Origin: Promethearchaeota archaeon
GTDB lineage: Archaea > Asgardarchaeota > Lokiarchaeia > Sigyniarchaeales > SOKP01
Direction of reading: 5' to 3'
DNA: 35,393 bases
NCBI GenBank assembly: GCA_008080765.1
Contig: SHMU01000020.1
Span: forward strand, 1-35,393
Position 1 is the stretch's first letter. Each line of letters begins with the position of its first letter. This document shows positions 1 through 9,162 of the stretch, piece after piece. The translations under genes and the position numbers were made by a program. Under the pieces are notes generated by a model. The model was not told where the DNA came from. It saw only the letters and a program-made list of their open reading frames with translations, and searched no databases.

Positions 1-318
1 GACGAATAATGTCGGATTAAAATATAAAGGTGATTAAAGATTTAGAAAAAACAAGGTAAATTAAAAATTATCAAATTACATATGATTTAAAAATCTTATG
101 TATTTTTTCCTTAAAAAGTAATATTTATTACGATGGAGAATATCAAAAGAACTCAGTGGTGTAGAAGAAAAAATCATTCAAACCCAATTTAGTGATACAT
201 AAGTAAAGGGAAGAATCTTTTTTATGTAATATAATGAAGAAGATTAAGAATTAAATTTAATTATTATTTAATTAATACCTATAAAAGAATGATATTAATA
301 TAAAAAGTATGGATTAAG
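1..318. other. Intergenic region upstream of the MoxR operon
   Basis: This AT-rich stretch holds no coding region I can support. A short open frame at 2-37 ends in TAA and could be the tail of a gene outside the window, but nothing identifies it. The only recognisable signal is a TATA-like box near 280-287. An ATG at 310 is followed at once by a stop codon. Confidence 0.5.
280..287 (+). promoter_or_regulatory. TATA-like box for the MoxR-vWA-SWIM operon
   Basis: The sequence TATAAAAG lies 32-39 bases before the ATG at 319. An archaeal start about 25 bases downstream would give a very short leader. No good Shine-Dalgarno precedes the ATG, which fits a leaderless or near-leaderless first gene. 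Confidence 0.45.
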
Positions 319-1257
319 ATGGATAAAGAAAGATTTGAAGAACTATTTACTACACATTTAATAAAAGATATCGCACAAGAAAAAATTGATATTGTCTTGT
401 CAGGGCAATATGCGAAGGCCCTAGAATTATTACGAGATGCTGAGGCTACGGGCCTATTCCCCGCGCTGGTGGGACCTCCGGGAGTAGGAAAAACCATACT
501 CTGCCGTTATTTTGCCAGCTTGCGCGCTAAAGAGAGCCAAGGCCGCAGTTTTTATTGGTTAACAATGGATGAGTCCATAAAACCGTCCCATTTTATTGGA
601 AGTTTCGATCCAGCAATTACACTAAAGAAAGGCTTTACTCTAGAAGCATTTAATGCGGGGCCTCTCTTAAGTGCGATGCTAGAAGGTGGGACTTTTTTAG
701 CTAATGAAATTAATCGAGCTACCGAATTTTCTCAAAATACCCTTTTAGAACCATTAGAAGAGGCATCTATTGGCATTCCCCATCTTGGGCGTATTAAAGC
801 AGATGAAGACTTTTTCTTTATTTGTGCTATGAATCCTGAAGAATTGTCAGGGACACATCGATTATCTGAAGCTTTAAAGGACAGAATAAAAGTATGGATT
901 AAATTAACATATCCAGAAAAAGCAACAGAATTAGACATAATTAGGATCAATCTTCCCGAACAATTTATGGTTGAAGAATCTGAATTAGAATTAATCTATT
1001 CCATCATTGATGAAACGAGAAAAAATAAAATAGACATTGAGGTGCCCGCCTCAATTAGGGCAGGAATTGCGATTGCCAAATTATTAGGAAGAAAACGATA
1101 TTTGGAAGAAAAAGGGGTGTTAAAAGACCAAGATTCCGTTTATAACCATCTAGCAGATATTTCAAAACATGTACTTTTAGGAAGTATTAAACCCAAACCT
1201 GGTGTGAAAGTAGATACTATTATTGAAGGGATAATTAATAAAACCATAGGAGGGTGA
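319..1257 (+). CDS. MoxR-family AAA+ ATPase
   Basis: A 312-residue AAA+ ATPase of the MoxR type, which normally works as a chaperone-like remodeller with a vWA partner. The Walker A motif GPPGVGKT is at residues 52-59. A Walker B-like segment (TFLANEINRA) is at 125-134 and has the acidic-Asn arrangement typical of MoxR. The sensor 1 Asn is N172 in CAMNPEE, and a likely arginine finger is R189 in LKDR. The protein has the ordinary length for the family. It is the first gene of a three-gene operon: the stop codon lies within the Shine-Dalgarno of the vWA gene, so translation is probably coupled. The family call is firm; the client is unknown. Confidence 0.92.
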   Translation: MDKERFEELFTTHLIKDIAQEKIDIVLSGQYAKALELLRDAEATGLFPALVGPPGVGKTILCRYFASLRAKESQGRSFYWLTMDESIKPSHFIGSFDPAITLKKGFTLEAFNAGPLLSAMLEGGTFLANEINRATEFSQNTLLEPLEEASIGIPHLGRIKADEDFFFICAMNPEELSGTHRLSEALKDRIKVWIKLTYPEKATELDIIRINLPEQFMVEESELELIYSIIDETRKNKIDIEVPASIRAGIAIAKLLGRKRYLEEKGVLKDQDSVYNHLADISKHVLLGSIKPKPGVKVDTIIEGIINKTIGG

Positions 1258-1259
1258 TC
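1248..1259 (+). promoter_or_regulatory. Strong Shine-Dalgarno deciding the TTG start of the vWA gene
   Basis: AGGAGGGTGATC is almost a full complement of the 16S rRNA 3' end, with one extra G. It lies six bases before the TTG at 1266, supporting that non-ATG start. It also overlaps the stop codon (1255-1257) of the MoxR gene. Confidence 0.8.
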
Positions 1260-1265
1260 TCATAA

Positions 1266-3752
1266 TTGGGCGTATTTCCCGAAAATCCTTGTGAATTCGC
1301 TGTGGAATTTATCAGTAGAATGAGAAAACATCCCGATATTGTCCAAATTCCCTCTTCTCGCCAAGTATTATCTATTCCGCGATTGATTTTATCTCGCTAC
1401 TATCGCAATGGTTCTATTACTCCAAATGATTATATTGAGATTTCAAAAGTGACTTCATTTCCTGATAATCAAGAGTTAGCAAAGGATATAGCATTTGAAA
1501 TTCTGTTTCCTAATTATAAAAAAGATGTGGTTTCTGAGTTCTTCGGACAAAAAGAATTTGAAAAGGAAGCAGAAGAGGATTTTTTAAGTGTTGATGAGAA
1601 AACAAAATTAGATGAAATTCAAGATTTAATCGATGAAATAGAAATCTCTGTAGATGATACTAAAATTGAGGAAATGGAGCAGTTTTTAGAGGAGCTAAAT
1701 AAAAACAGAGACCATGAACCCTACAAATCAGCCTTAGAATTTTTTAATGATGAATCTGACTTATTTAAGGAGGAAATCTCCTCTATTGAGAAATTAATTG
1801 AAGAAGCAAAAAAGCGTTTTATGAATAAAATAAATTCGCTCGAACCAAATGATTTAAAAGCGGGCTCTAATTTAGATTTAAACGATTTAGTGGAAGAAAA
1901 TTCGAAAAGAATTTGGGAAAAGCTTGCAAACAAAGCTCTAAAAAACCAAGATATTTCAGAAGATATTGAAGAGTTAATGAAAAATGGTAAGTTTGAGGAT
2001 ATTATTCAGTCAATGAAATTCCTTAAAAATACGGATTCTCTTCCTCAAGATCATTTTCAAAAAATGAGAGAAAATCTTCAAAATCAAATTCAAAATCTTG
2101 AACAACTCTTTAACGCAGCAAAGAATTTAGGAGAAACCCCTAGTTTTGATAAAGAACAAGTTTTAAATAATTCCATTAAAAATTCCTCTTTTGAACACAA
2201 TTTTAATTTAGCAAATACTTTGGATCAATATTACGGTACAAATCTAAGAAAAGATTTATTGAATAGATTTAATCAAATGAAAGAACAAGCTCAGATGAAT
2301 TTATCTTTAGAGAATTTAACAAAAAATGCGATGGCAAATAGAGCATGGAACGATCTATTCAATAAGGCATTAGATAATGCAGTTAAAGATATTTTAGATC
2401 AAAAACTCCAAGTGGAGGGATTTAAATCTCTTTCTCATCAATTACAACAATTACAGAATTCATGTCAAAATAATCATTGTAGTCAAAAAATCTCTCAAAA
2501 ATTACCCGATATTTTAAAAAAAACCTTGGAAGCCACCAAAACTCCATCGGAATTGAAAAATACTGTTGAATTTCTTCATAAAATTGGTTTGAAACCGGAT
2601 TCCGAAGAGATTAAGAAGAGAGGGAAAGCTCTTGGTATGCCGGATGAAGAGATCTTTGAATTAATTGAACCAAATTATCAGTTGCTAAAAAAATTAATCG
2701 AAAAAAATGAGGGAAATTTTGAGAGATTCCAAAATTTAATAGATCGCCTTGAAGATCAATTAAATACAGACAGGTTAAAAGAACTTCTCAATACAGGGTT
2801 ATCTGCCGATAACAGAGACGCATTGGGAGCATTGGGACACTTTGATCTGGAACAAGCATTAAGAAACGCTCAAGAGATGGCAGGAGAAGCAGGTGTTAAT
2901 AAAATGGTATCGTGCCTTTCTGCTGGAAGTGGAGAAAATCTTTTAAAACAATGGTTTATCCATAGAAAAAATTTGCCCATTGAAGCAAAAGAAAAAGTGA
3001 AAGAATTGGCAAAAAAAATGCTTATTGAATTGGGAATTTATTATTCCAGAGCAAGACTTGGTACTGCAACAACGGGTCCTATTCCAATTAATGTAGTAAG
3101 ACCATATATGATAGGAGATGATATTGATAATATTGATTTGGAAGAGACGATTAACAATATTCTTGAGAAGGGAAAAAAATTATCTCATATTAACTATGAT
3201 GATTTTTATGTCTATGAGACTGCAAAGGGACTTAGAAGTGCATGTATTGAATTAGATATCTCAGGAAGTATGTCTGGCGAAAAATTAGCCTATATGGCGA
3301 TCTGCACGACAATGCTTGTATATTCTTTAAAAAAGGATGAATTAGCTATCTGCTTTTTTGAGTCCGATACACATATAATAAAAGAAATGGACAAAAAAGG
3401 AGAATTAGAAGAGATAGCGGAAGAATTATTGACAATTAGCGCAAAAGGCGGGACGAGGCTGCAAAAAGCTCTTGAATGGGCAAGAAGACAATTTAAGGAG
3501 AAATCGGAATCTCGAGAAAAATTGAACATCCTTTTTACAGATGCTGAAGTTTATGATATTGAAGCGGTGATGAATGAACTAAGAATTTTTCGCTCCATGG
3601 GTATAGATTTTATCTTAGTTTGTCCCGAGGAGTCCTTCAATTTAGACGAAGCAAAAAAAATGGTAAAAATTGCAGGAGGACAATTACTTACAATAACTCG
3701 ATGGGAAGAATTTCCTGATTTAATCTCAGAAATATTAAGATCAAGATTTTAA
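1266..3752 (+). CDS. vWA-domain protein, partner of the MoxR ATPase
   Basis: An 828-residue protein with a C-terminal von Willebrand A domain from about residue 655 to the end. The metal (MIDAS) site is D664-x-S666-x-S668 (DISGS). A downstream KGGTR threonine and a TDAE segment complete the usual MIDAS pattern. Residues 1-90 form a helical segment containing LSIPRLILSRYYRNGS. Residues 90-600 are highly charged and mostly helical, with probable coiled coils and no recognisable enzyme motif. The start is TTG, chosen from the strong Shine-Dalgarno nine bases downstream of the previous gene. MoxR-vWA pairs are known to cooperate in metal insertion or protein-complex remodelling; here the target is unknown. 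The long helical middle might be the client-binding part. Confidence 0.88.
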   Translation: MGVFPENPCEFAVEFISRMRKHPDIVQIPSSRQVLSIPRLILSRYYRNGSITPNDYIEISKVTSFPDNQELAKDIAFEILFPNYKKDVVSEFFGQKEFEKEAEEDFLSVDEKTKLDEIQDLIDEIEISVDDTKIEEMEQFLEELNKNRDHEPYKSALEFFNDESDLFKEEISSIEKLIEEAKKRFMNKINSLEPNDLKAGSNLDLNDLVEENSKRIWEKLANKALKNQDISEDIEELMKNGKFEDIIQSMKFLKNTDSLPQDHFQKMRENLQNQIQNLEQLFNAAKNLGETPSFDKEQVLNNSIKNSSFEHNFNLANTLDQYYGTNLRKDLLNRFNQMKEQAQMNLSLENLTKNAMANRAWNDLFNKALDNAVKDILDQKLQVEGFKSLSHQLQQLQNSCQNNHCSQKISQKLPDILKKTLEATKTPSELKNTVEFLHKIGLKPDSEEIKKRGKALGMPDEEIFELIEPNYQLLKKLIEKNEGNFERFQNLIDRLEDQLNTDRLKELLNTGLSADNRDALGALGHFDLEQALRNAQEMAGEAGVNKMVSCLSAGSGENLLKQWFIHRKNLPIEAKEKVKELAKKMLIELGIYYSRARLGTATTGPIPINVVRPYMIGDDIDNIDLEETINNILEKGKKLSHINYDDFYVYETAKGLRSACIELDISGSMSGEKLAYMAICTTMLVYSLKKDELAICFFESDTHIIKEMDKKGELEEIAEELLTISAKGGTRLQKALEWARRQFKEKSESREKLNILFTDAEVYDIEAVMNELRIFRSMGIDFILVCPEESFNLDEAKKMVKIAGGQLLTITRWEEFPDLISEILRSRF

Positions 3753-3782
3753 TAATATAATACTCAATTAAGGGAATTTAAT

Positions 3783-6122
3783 TTGGAACTTAAAGACCAT
3801 ATATTGAACATCGTGGATAAACATATATATGAAAAAGCGGAAGATTTTCCCACGAAAAACATAAAGATTATCTCTCTAAAAGAAGATCCTATTCTTATTA
3901 GTGCACTCTTTTTTGACAAAGAAAATGAAAGAGAATTTCACATAATTATTGATGAGGAACAAAAAGAGATTTTCCACGATTGTCCCTCATTTCTCATTTA
4001 CTCAGATATAGAAAAGAAATTATGTGCACATGTAATTAAACTGTTAATGATCCTTCAGACGGAAGAAGCGATAAAAATATTGAAGGAAATCCATTCTTAT
4101 AAGTTAACTTCGGAAGATTTTGGTTCGGAAAAGAAAAGGAAGAATTTTGAATTAATCGCTTCTCAATGCTTCGAAGATAAGGGTTCTATTATTGAAGGAT
4201 TAACTTATTTAAATAAGGCAATTATTAGTGAGTTTGATTGCGAACCAACTATAAAAAAGTATTTGACAATTGCGTTAAAAAATGAGCTATTAATTGAATT
4301 TTTTGAATTCTTGAAAAATGGGTATAAAAATAATTTAAATAAATATTTTAAACAAAATGAAGTTCTGATTGAAAAAGGATTTAGAACATTTTTAAAAACA
4401 ATTGATCATTATTCTTTCTATAATCTTCTCAGAATTATCGATTACTTAAATTCAATAACTTCTTATAAAGACCTTGATTTTCTCTCAGAAAACGTTCAAG
4501 AATTTAAGGATATGATAAATAGTAAGAACTTAAATCTCAAATACTTCGCAATCTACTTTATTAAAAAGAATTATGAAAAATTAGTACAGATTAATGAAAA
4601 ATTTAAATCCATTATTACTCAAAATAACCTAGAAGATTTAAAAAAACAAATACTAAGCCATTTTTTCGAGGAAATAGAGGACTTTTGTATTATAGAGAAA
4701 TTAAAGTTGATGAGAAGTCAATTTGATGTTTTAGGTATCCCAAAAGAACAATATGAAAAGACATATCAAAATTATAAACGAGAAATTAAAAGTTTGGAAA
4801 AGGCAGTATATTTAAAGAAATTTGCCTTTCTCAAACTGCTCATGGATAAATATGATGTTAAAAAAACTAAAATCAATTTTAAAAAGAAAAGAAACATCTA
4901 TATTGTAGATCATAATGAAGAAAATTTGCAAAATCCTGTATATAAGTATATCATTAGAAAGTTGGGTTTTTTTGGAGAAGAAAGGAAATCTTCTGCAATA
5001 AAATCGTCAGATCTTGGTGTGAATTACTTTATTATACGTGAATTATTTCTTGACGACCTCACGCAACTTTCAGATATTTTTTACTATAAAAAACAATTCT
5101 GGGGCGATGAAGAGTATCAAATCCGAGTAAGAGATGGCTTTCCCCTTTTAAGAAACGATATAGATTATTCCTACGAGATTGAACAAGACTATTCAAATGA
5201 AAATGTGATGATTATTGAATGGGATTTGGCAAAGAATCCTATTAAGGGTAGCTTAATAAATGCTTCTAGCTCACAAATAATGATCCCTAATCAAAATAAT
5301 CCCCTTTTTCACGATTTAAAGCCTTTTGATCTGTGTTATTGTATAAAGCGACCTGTGAAAATTGAAGCAAATACAATTAAGATTATTAATGTAATAACGA
5401 AATGTTCCTTTAAAGATGCCATTCGAAGTGTCTCACAAGGTATGGAATTCATTGAAGGATATGGTTATCCCCTTTCTTTAGTTAAAGCTGTTATTAAAAA
5501 GTATATAAATCCCTTTGAAGCACATAAAATTGTAATGCATAATCCTAACAAAGAATTTATTCCCGATTATAAGAAGTTTATGAAAGAATTTCAAAAGTTT
5601 TTATTTGAATATATAAATGAGGAAAAAGATTATATTTTCGAAGAATTAAAGAAAGATCCTTCAAACAACGTAGAACAAATCATTATACTGCTTAATCTTT
5701 CGAATAATTTGAGTGGGATGAATTTACCGTATTCTCAAATCATAGGTAAGATCATATCCGAAGAATCTACCATTGATACATTTAAAAAAACCTTTCTAAA
5801 ACAAATTCATAAGTATATTAGAAATCTTCTAAATAAAGGAGCAATCGGTTCAACGAGCGTTTTCAATTTAAGAAAAATGAAAAACACCCCCTTTATAAAA
5901 TACTCTAAGAAAATATCTGCCTTACGTAAAAAAGAGTTTGAGGAAAATCCTGTTTATAAAAGGCACAATACATTTGATATTAAAGAGATTAAAAAGACTT
6001 ATTATGGATGGAATATCGCAAATATTTTAAAATGGGTGAAAAAGGACCTGCTTTCCTTAAAGGAATTCTCAAAGTTTCGAGATATGGCTGAGAAGTTAAA
6101 TTTAGAAATCACATTGCGTTAA
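3783..6122 (+). CDS. SWIM-like zinc-motif protein of the MoxR-vWA operon
   Basis: A 779-residue protein of unknown function, 30 bases after the vWA gene on the same strand. Near the N-terminus H65-x-C67, then 13 residues, then C81-x-H83 matches the SWIM zinc-finger pattern CxCxnCxH, with the first Cys replaced by His. The rest is helical and charged, with a more mixed region at about 380-560, and I recognise no catalytic motif. In the E. coli yeh cluster a MoxR ATPase, a vWA protein and a SWIM protein also occur together, which supports a common three-part module. The start is TTG. The 3' end overlaps the convergent lysK gene by four bases. The coding call is firm; the SWIM assignment is moderate. 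Confidence 0.8.
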   Translation: MELKDHILNIVDKHIYEKAEDFPTKNIKIISLKEDPILISALFFDKENEREFHIIIDEEQKEIFHDCPSFLIYSDIEKKLCAHVIKLLMILQTEEAIKILKEIHSYKLTSEDFGSEKKRKNFELIASQCFEDKGSIIEGLTYLNKAIISEFDCEPTIKKYLTIALKNELLIEFFEFLKNGYKNNLNKYFKQNEVLIEKGFRTFLKTIDHYSFYNLLRIIDYLNSITSYKDLDFLSENVQEFKDMINSKNLNLKYFAIYFIKKNYEKLVQINEKFKSIITQNNLEDLKKQILSHFFEEIEDFCIIEKLKLMRSQFDVLGIPKEQYEKTYQNYKREIKSLEKAVYLKKFAFLKLLMDKYDVKKTKINFKKKRNIYIVDHNEENLQNPVYKYIIRKLGFFGEERKSSAIKSSDLGVNYFIIRELFLDDLTQLSDIFYYKKQFWGDEEYQIRVRDGFPLLRNDIDYSYEIEQDYSNENVMIIEWDLAKNPIKGSLINASSSQIMIPNQNNPLFHDLKPFDLCYCIKRPVKIEANTIKIINVITKCSFKDAIRSVSQGMEFIEGYGYPLSLVKAVIKKYINPFEAHKIVMHNPNKEFIPDYKKFMKEFQKFLFEYINEEKDYIFEELKKDPSNNVEQIIILLNLSNNLSGMNLPYSQIIGKIISEESTIDTFKKTFLKQIHKYIRNLLNKGAIGSTSVFNLRKMKNTPFIKYSKKISALRKKEFEENPVYKRHNTFDIKEIKKTYYGWNIANILKWVKKDLLSLKEFSKFRDMAEKLNLEITLR

Positions 6123-7288
6123 ACTTTATGATTTTCTCCGTACTTCTTTTTATAGAGCTCAAAGAATTTGAAAAAAAATTTGTTATAGATCTCAATGGAA
6201 TTTAAGAACTCTTCAATTTTTATATATTCTTTTTCCGTATGTTCTAATTTGGGATCGCCTGGTCCATATGTAATAGAAGGAATGTTAAAATGGGAACCAA
6301 TTTCATTTATAAATGTGGTTCCTGTTTTTTTGATTAATCTTGGCTTTTGCTTAATAACTTTAAATATTGCCCATCTTAATGCCCCTGTCAGTATATCGTC
6401 TCCCTTTATCTGAAAACCTTCAACTTGACTGGATACTTCATTTTCAATAGAGATGTTAAGATTTTTTTTGGTTTGATATTCTTGTTTAAGTATTTTAATT
6501 TGCTTTTCTAATAGGTCTAAAATCGTTTGGGAGGTAATTGTGGGGGGATATCTTATATCTACTTGAATAAAGGCGTTTGAAGGAATGCAATTTGTTAATT
6601 CCCCACCAGAAATCACAGTAAGATTGGGAATTATTCGATCAAAATACTTTGTATTTTGCTTTTGTGGTTTAAGTATATTTTTAGTTAATGATTTACAAAT
6701 TTTTTTGATAAGATCCCAAATTTTTAGACACACTTCTATTGCATTTATATATAACCATGAACTGGCGACATGCCCCATTTTAGTGGATACTGAATATTTT
6801 ATGCTTAATCGTCCTTTATACCCGATGCATAGCTGATCAATACTAGTTGGTTCTCCAAAAATTGCGAAATCTGGGTGGATATCTGATTTTATAAATTCTT
6901 TTATTCCGATAAGGCTGCTTTCCTCTTGGACAATTCCCGCGAAAACTATTTTCCCTTGATTAATTTGTTCAAATGGATATTGAGAAATTGAATACACCAT
7001 AGCTGCTAGAGAAGATTTACAATCTACAGTACCCCTTCCATATAATTTGCCATGTTCTTCTTTAATAGGTAATTTTCCGGGTATTGTATCCATATGAGAT
7101 GAGAGTAACAGAATTGGGAAACCTTTTCCTTTTTCAGCAATTAAATTTCCTATTGAATCATAATGGATCTCAAAGTTATGCTCTCTTAGATATTTCCCAA
7201 GAAACTGAGAATATCTATGTTCCTTCCCCGAAGGGCTATAAATCTCTATACATCTTCTTAAAAAATCTATAGCATCTTGATTAATCAT
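6119..7288 (-). CDS. lysK: M20-family [LysW]-lysine/ornithine hydrolase (LysK-like)
   Basis: A 389-residue zinc peptidase of the ArgE/DapE/LysK (M20) family. In the LysW-carrier pathway it releases lysine (or ornithine) from the C-terminal glutamate of the carrier protein LysW. Visible metal and catalytic residues are H65-x-D67 (SSHMDT), D89 in GRGTVDCK, E122-E123, E146 in FGEPTS and H350 in LEHTEKEY. The gene follows lysZ with an eight-base overlap and belongs to the lysX-lysZ-lysK operon, which makes LysK more likely than a general ArgE or DapE. Whether the substrate is lysine, ornithine or both cannot be told from sequence alone. Confidence 0.85.
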   Translation of the reverse strand: MINQDAIDFLRRCIEIYSPSGKEHRYSQFLGKYLREHNFEIHYDSIGNLIAEKGKGFPILLLSSHMDTIPGKLPIKEEHGKLYGRGTVDCKSSLAAMVYSISQYPFEQINQGKIVFAGIVQEESSLIGIKEFIKSDIHPDFAIFGEPTSIDQLCIGYKGRLSIKYSVSTKMGHVASSWLYINAIEVCLKIWDLIKKICKSLTKNILKPQKQNTKYFDRIIPNLTVISGGELTNCIPSNAFIQVDIRYPPTITSQTILDLLEKQIKILKQEYQTKKNLNISIENEVSSQVEGFQIKGDDILTGALRWAIFKVIKQKPRLIKKTGTTFINEIGSHFNIPSITYGPGDPKLEHTEKEYIKIEEFLNSIEIYNKFFFKFFELYKKKYGENHKV

Positions 7289-8111
7289 GTAAAATCACTG
7301 TACCTGCTTGATTATCTAATGCATCAGTTATGGGGCGCTCTGATAATCCTGTAGAAATAATTACTTTCTTTACATTTATTCGTAGGGCTTCTAAGGCAGC
7401 ATATGCTTTCTTTTTCATTCCCCCTTTTAATTCCTCTAAAATATTTTCTAATTGACCCGCTTTAAGTTCTTTGATAAGTGAGTCTTTATCCTCAAAATTC
7501 TTATAAATCCCTTCCACATCTGTTAGACTAATTAATATTTCGGCATTTAAAGCACTTGCTACACATCCAGCTGCTCTATCCCCGTCAACATTTACTATAT
7601 CGCCTTCCTCACTCTTTGCTAAAGAACCAATTACTGGAATATAATTTTTCTCTATTAAATAATGTATAATTTCGGTATTGACCGTTTTAACTTTTCCCGA
7701 ATACTCTCCTCTCTTCATAATTCGCTTTCCGTTAATTAATACCAAAATTTTTTCTTTCCTCTTAGCATTTATAGAAGCACCATCAATTCCAGTAAAACCG
7801 AAAGCATTAACCCCTTTTTTTTGTAATGCTTCCACTATTCTTTTATTATTTATTCCCGCTAAAGCCATTATTGCGACCTCAACAGTCTCTTGATCAGTAT
7901 ATCTTGTTCTATAACCAGAAGGTGTTTTAAAATGTTTTGGCTCCTTATTCATTTTATGGAGGGTGGAATCTATTTGAGGCCCTCCCCCATGCAAAACCAC
8001 CAATTTGTAGGTTTTTTTAGGATTTAAATAAATATCTGCAATATCTTTAACTACATTGTGAAAATTTTCGGCGATTAAGGCCCCTCCTATTTTAACTACG
8101 ATGATTCTCAT
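7281..8111 (-). CDS. lysZ: [LysW]-aminoadipate/glutamate kinase
   Basis: A 276-residue amino-acid kinase of the acetylglutamate-kinase fold. It phosphorylates the side-chain carboxylate of aminoadipate (or glutamate) attached to LysW. The N-terminal VVKIGGAL, H41-G-G-G44 and the C-terminal lysine- and glycine-rich GGMKKKAYAA segment fit the fold. The segment GYRTRYTDQET at about residues 67-76, followed by LAGINNK, resembles LysZ rather than ArgB, where arginines contact the acidic carrier. It lies between lysX (23 bases upstream) and lysK (overlapping), which supports LysZ. It may serve both lysine and arginine synthesis, as in other archaea with one set of these genes. Confidence 0.88.
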   Translation of the reverse strand: MRIIVVKIGGALIAENFHNVVKDIADIYLNPKKTYKLVVLHGGGPQIDSTLHKMNKEPKHFKTPSGYRTRYTDQETVEVAIMALAGINNKRIVEALQKKGVNAFGFTGIDGASINAKRKEKILVLINGKRIMKRGEYSGKVKTVNTEIIHYLIEKNYIPVIGSLAKSEEGDIVNVDGDRAAGCVASALNAEILISLTDVEGIYKNFEDKDSLIKELKAGQLENILEELKGGMKKKAYAALEALRINVKKVIISTGLSERPITDALDNQAGTVILHD

Positions 8112-8134
8112 TTTTTATTCTTCTCTCCCTCTCT

Positions 8135-9001
8135 TTATTTATACTTATCTTCTAAATAATCAACAATTTTTTCCGCAATATTTATTTTTGTAGCTGTCGT
8201 TATTCCTTTAAATTGAGGAGTACCGTTAACCTCAATGACGCACAAATTATTTTCCTTCATCATGAGATCCACCCCCACTATCTCTCCTTTTACAGCTTTT
8301 GCTGCATTTAGACTAATCTTAATAATGTCATCATTGAGTACAATTCCCTTAGCGCTCCCTCCTAATGCTATGTTACTTCTAAAATCATCTTTGGGATTAA
8401 ATCTACCCATCGCAGCTACACATTCCTTTCCAATCACAAAAACTCTCAAATCAGTAGGCATAGTAGGATCTTGAGGGTGTATATACTCTTGTATGTAATA
8501 GATTTTTTGAAGCACATTGCCCATTAGTTCTCTACATTCTAAATTACTTCTTGCATCATTATAATCCTCTAATTTTGCAATAAGTCTTCCCCAGGAACCA
8601 ATAATGGGTTTTAAAACAGCGGGATAGTTAACCTCAGTTTCAATCGCCTCGATAGTAGACTCTGCCTTAAAACTAACATATGTGAGGGGCGTTGAAATGT
8701 TATGCTCAATCAGTCTTAAAGTAGTTAATAGCTTATTTCCCGTATTATTTAGGCAATTATAGCTATTAATTACCTTACACCCTTTTGCTTCCAATATTGA
8801 TGCTGAATATAACCCTCTCAAAAAACTAAGAGACCTTTCCAAAATAACGTCATAATGAACCTTAAAGGGTTCTTCTCGAGTTAATTTGAAGTATATTTGT
8901 TGATTGTTAATCAAATCATAATCTATTTTCCTTTTATCTAAGATTTGTATGATTTCTTTGATTTCCCATGTTATCCTATTATGTAAAATTCCTATCCTCA
9001 T
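8135..9001 (-). CDS. lysX: LysW-alpha-aminoadipate/glutamate ligase (LysX/ArgX, ATP-grasp)
   Basis: A 288-residue ATP-grasp ligase related to RimK. It joins the amino group of alpha-aminoadipate or glutamate to the C-terminal glutamate of LysW, the first carrier-dependent step. An N-terminal pre-ATP domain covers residues 1-85. The ATP-binding K131 and the glycine loop GSWGR (135-139) follow. The metal ligands D245 (GVDLMM), E257 and N259 (EVNGT) are present. The protein ends in a short lysine-rich tail after INIAEKIVDY. It is the first gene of the operon. LysX and ArgX differ in residues around the substrate pocket, and I do not assign specificity here. No lysW, lysY or lysJ is in the window. 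Confidence 0.85.
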   Translation of the reverse strand: MRIGILHNRITWEIKEIIQILDKRKIDYDLINNQQIYFKLTREEPFKVHYDVILERSLSFLRGLYSASILEAKGCKVINSYNCLNNTGNKLLTTLRLIEHNISTPLTYVSFKAESTIEAIETEVNYPAVLKPIIGSWGRLIAKLEDYNDARSNLECRELMGNVLQKIYYIQEYIHPQDPTMPTDLRVFVIGKECVAAMGRFNPKDDFRSNIALGGSAKGIVLNDDIIKISLNAAKAVKGEIVGVDLMMKENNLCVIEVNGTPQFKGITTATKINIAEKIVDYLEDKYK

Positions 9002-9125
9002 CTTTAATCTTCTCTTAAGTATGAATAAACCCGATCTTTTATTTTCCGTTATGTTTTAATAATCTAATGTAAATTTTTCATCTAAATATTGCATATTTAA
9101 AATTAATTTAAAATGCTAATAAAAG

Positions 9126-9134
9126 ATATTTAAA
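9126..9134 (+). promoter_or_regulatory. TATA-like box for the radical SAM gene
   Basis: ATATTTAAA ends 29 bases before the ATG at 9163, the distance expected for a leaderless archaeal transcript. It lies in the 161-base divergent region between lysX and the radical SAM gene. Confidence 0.45.
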
Positions 9135-9162
9135 GATAACGTTCAAATTAATTTAAATTACC

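Noticed and set aside
9002-9162. A short lysW gene upstream of lysX
   Set aside because: No frame with the CxxC...CxxC pattern and acidic C-terminus of LysW is present in this gap or in the lysX-lysZ gap.
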